64,000 bases of DNA from Linyphia triangularis (lineage: Eukaryota > Arthropoda > Arachnida > Araneae > Linyphiidae), in NCBI GenBank assembly GCA_963978545.1, contig OZ021733.1, positions 34,329,424 to 34,393,423 of the forward strand. Direction: 5' to 3'. The position numbers and the translations under genes were made by a program. Of the stretch, positions 63,361 through 64,000 are shown piece by piece. Numbering within the stretch: the first letter of the stretch is position 1; each line of letters opens with the position of its first letter. The notes under the pieces are model-generated. The model was not told the DNA's origin, did not search any database, and saw only the letters and a program-made list of their open reading frames with translations.

Positions 63361-64000
63361 CTAGATCACTGAATAGAGCTTAGAAAGGAATCAATTTGAT
63401 GCACTCCTCATAAAACTTTGCAAAATATATAACACATTTCAGTTGCAAAATATATAACACATTTCAATATTCGTTGGTAGGAATCTGAATCTTCTAGTGA
63501 AAAATATATAAATTTACTATCTATGATTCCATCAGTTTGAAAACACAAAATAAGTACTTAAAATGTTTACATTGTAACTTTTTTTTTACTTCAATTAACT
63601 TTTAATTAATTTCAAATGTAATCTAGTTAAGGGTCGAAAAAAGCAGGGGTTTTTTTTTAACTTTTTTGTTGAAATATTGAAAACCAAATGTCAAATTGGA
63701 AAGAAAAAAGTTCTAGGGAGTTTTCGACCATACTGAAATCAATCGAATGAAATCCATGGTGAATCTAATGAAAGCAAAAAAAAACTTGTTTCTATTAAAA
63801 TATTTTGAAAAATTGTTTTATTAATGAATTATTAATTATAAAAAAAAATATTTAATGTAAAAGTTATTTGCATTTTACGTATGGCCTTTAACAAACTGTA
63901 GTTTAAAATAAAAATTGCTAAAATATTTTTAAATGTATTGCTAAAATACTATTTTTTTTTTTTTTTTTACATTAATTTCTCATTCTCTTGTCATCAGTTA
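63361..64000. other. AT-rich DNA with a 25-bp direct duplication
   Basis: GCAAAATATATAACACATTT is repeated in tandem at about 63420-63468. The window ends in T/A-rich sequence with a T run near 63953. No gene is supported. Confidence 0.5.

Overview
The window is AT-rich eukaryotic nuclear DNA (roughly 70% A+T by eye). It has no operons, no ribosome-binding-site-led ORFs and no rRNA or true tRNA genes. It does have tRNA-derived SINEs with target-site duplications (TSDs), Tc1/mariner, pogo/Tigger and piggyBac-type DNA transposon remnants, long-inverted-repeat (foldback) elements, satellite-like tandem arrays, and very long (TA)n and (TTGG)n microsatellites. The Tc1 transposase types and SINE structure suit an arthropod, possibly a chelicerate such as a spider; that assignment is inference. 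No complete host protein-coding gene was found. The best host-exon candidate is a terminal exon on the minus strand at 15127-15348, preceded by a consensus-like branch point and 3' splice site.

Layout. 1-7.3 kb: (TA)n tract, a 200-bp tandem array (1460-2061), a dispersed repeat with about 195-bp internal repeats (4330-5110), and a 155-bp array split by a full-length SINE (6691-7313). 7.3-14.6 kb: mostly single-copy AT-rich DNA, then a Tigger remnant (about 11.46-11.69 kb), a second SINE type (11886-12046), a 4-copy array of about 305 bp (12.47-13.7 kb) and a 143-bp array (14.17-14.57 kb). 15.1-17.6 kb: the candidate exon, a 404-bp tandem duplication that copies its splice acceptor, and a large inverted repeat centred near 17.22 kb. 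19.7-32.3 kb: SINEs (20.9, 26.0, 31.3 kb), a perfect 41-bp palindrome (20.4 kb), an expanded (TTGG)n tract (26.3 kb), a foldback element bounded by TTAA (27.09-27.83 kb), an element with short inverted ends (29.88-30.60 kb), a 183-bp duplication and a 40-bp minisatellite. 34-44 kb: another (TA)n tract, one SINE with perfect TSDs (37.0 kb), a tRNA-like SINE candidate (40.2 kb), otherwise few features. 44.6-52.6 kb is the transposon-dense core: an IS630/mariner-type remnant, two Tc1 elements, a long-TIR foldback element into which one Tc1 has jumped, a 104-bp array, a dispersed repeat and a SINE. 54.5-64 kb: a 300-bp array, a piggyBac-type MITE inside a dispersed repeat, and a 903-bp foldback element.

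The informative content is insertion history rather than pathways. In several places a younger insertion can be read directly because a second, uninterrupted copy of the target lies in the same window: Tc1 inside a foldback arm, piggyBac-type MITE inside a dispersed repeat, and SINE inside a tandem array.
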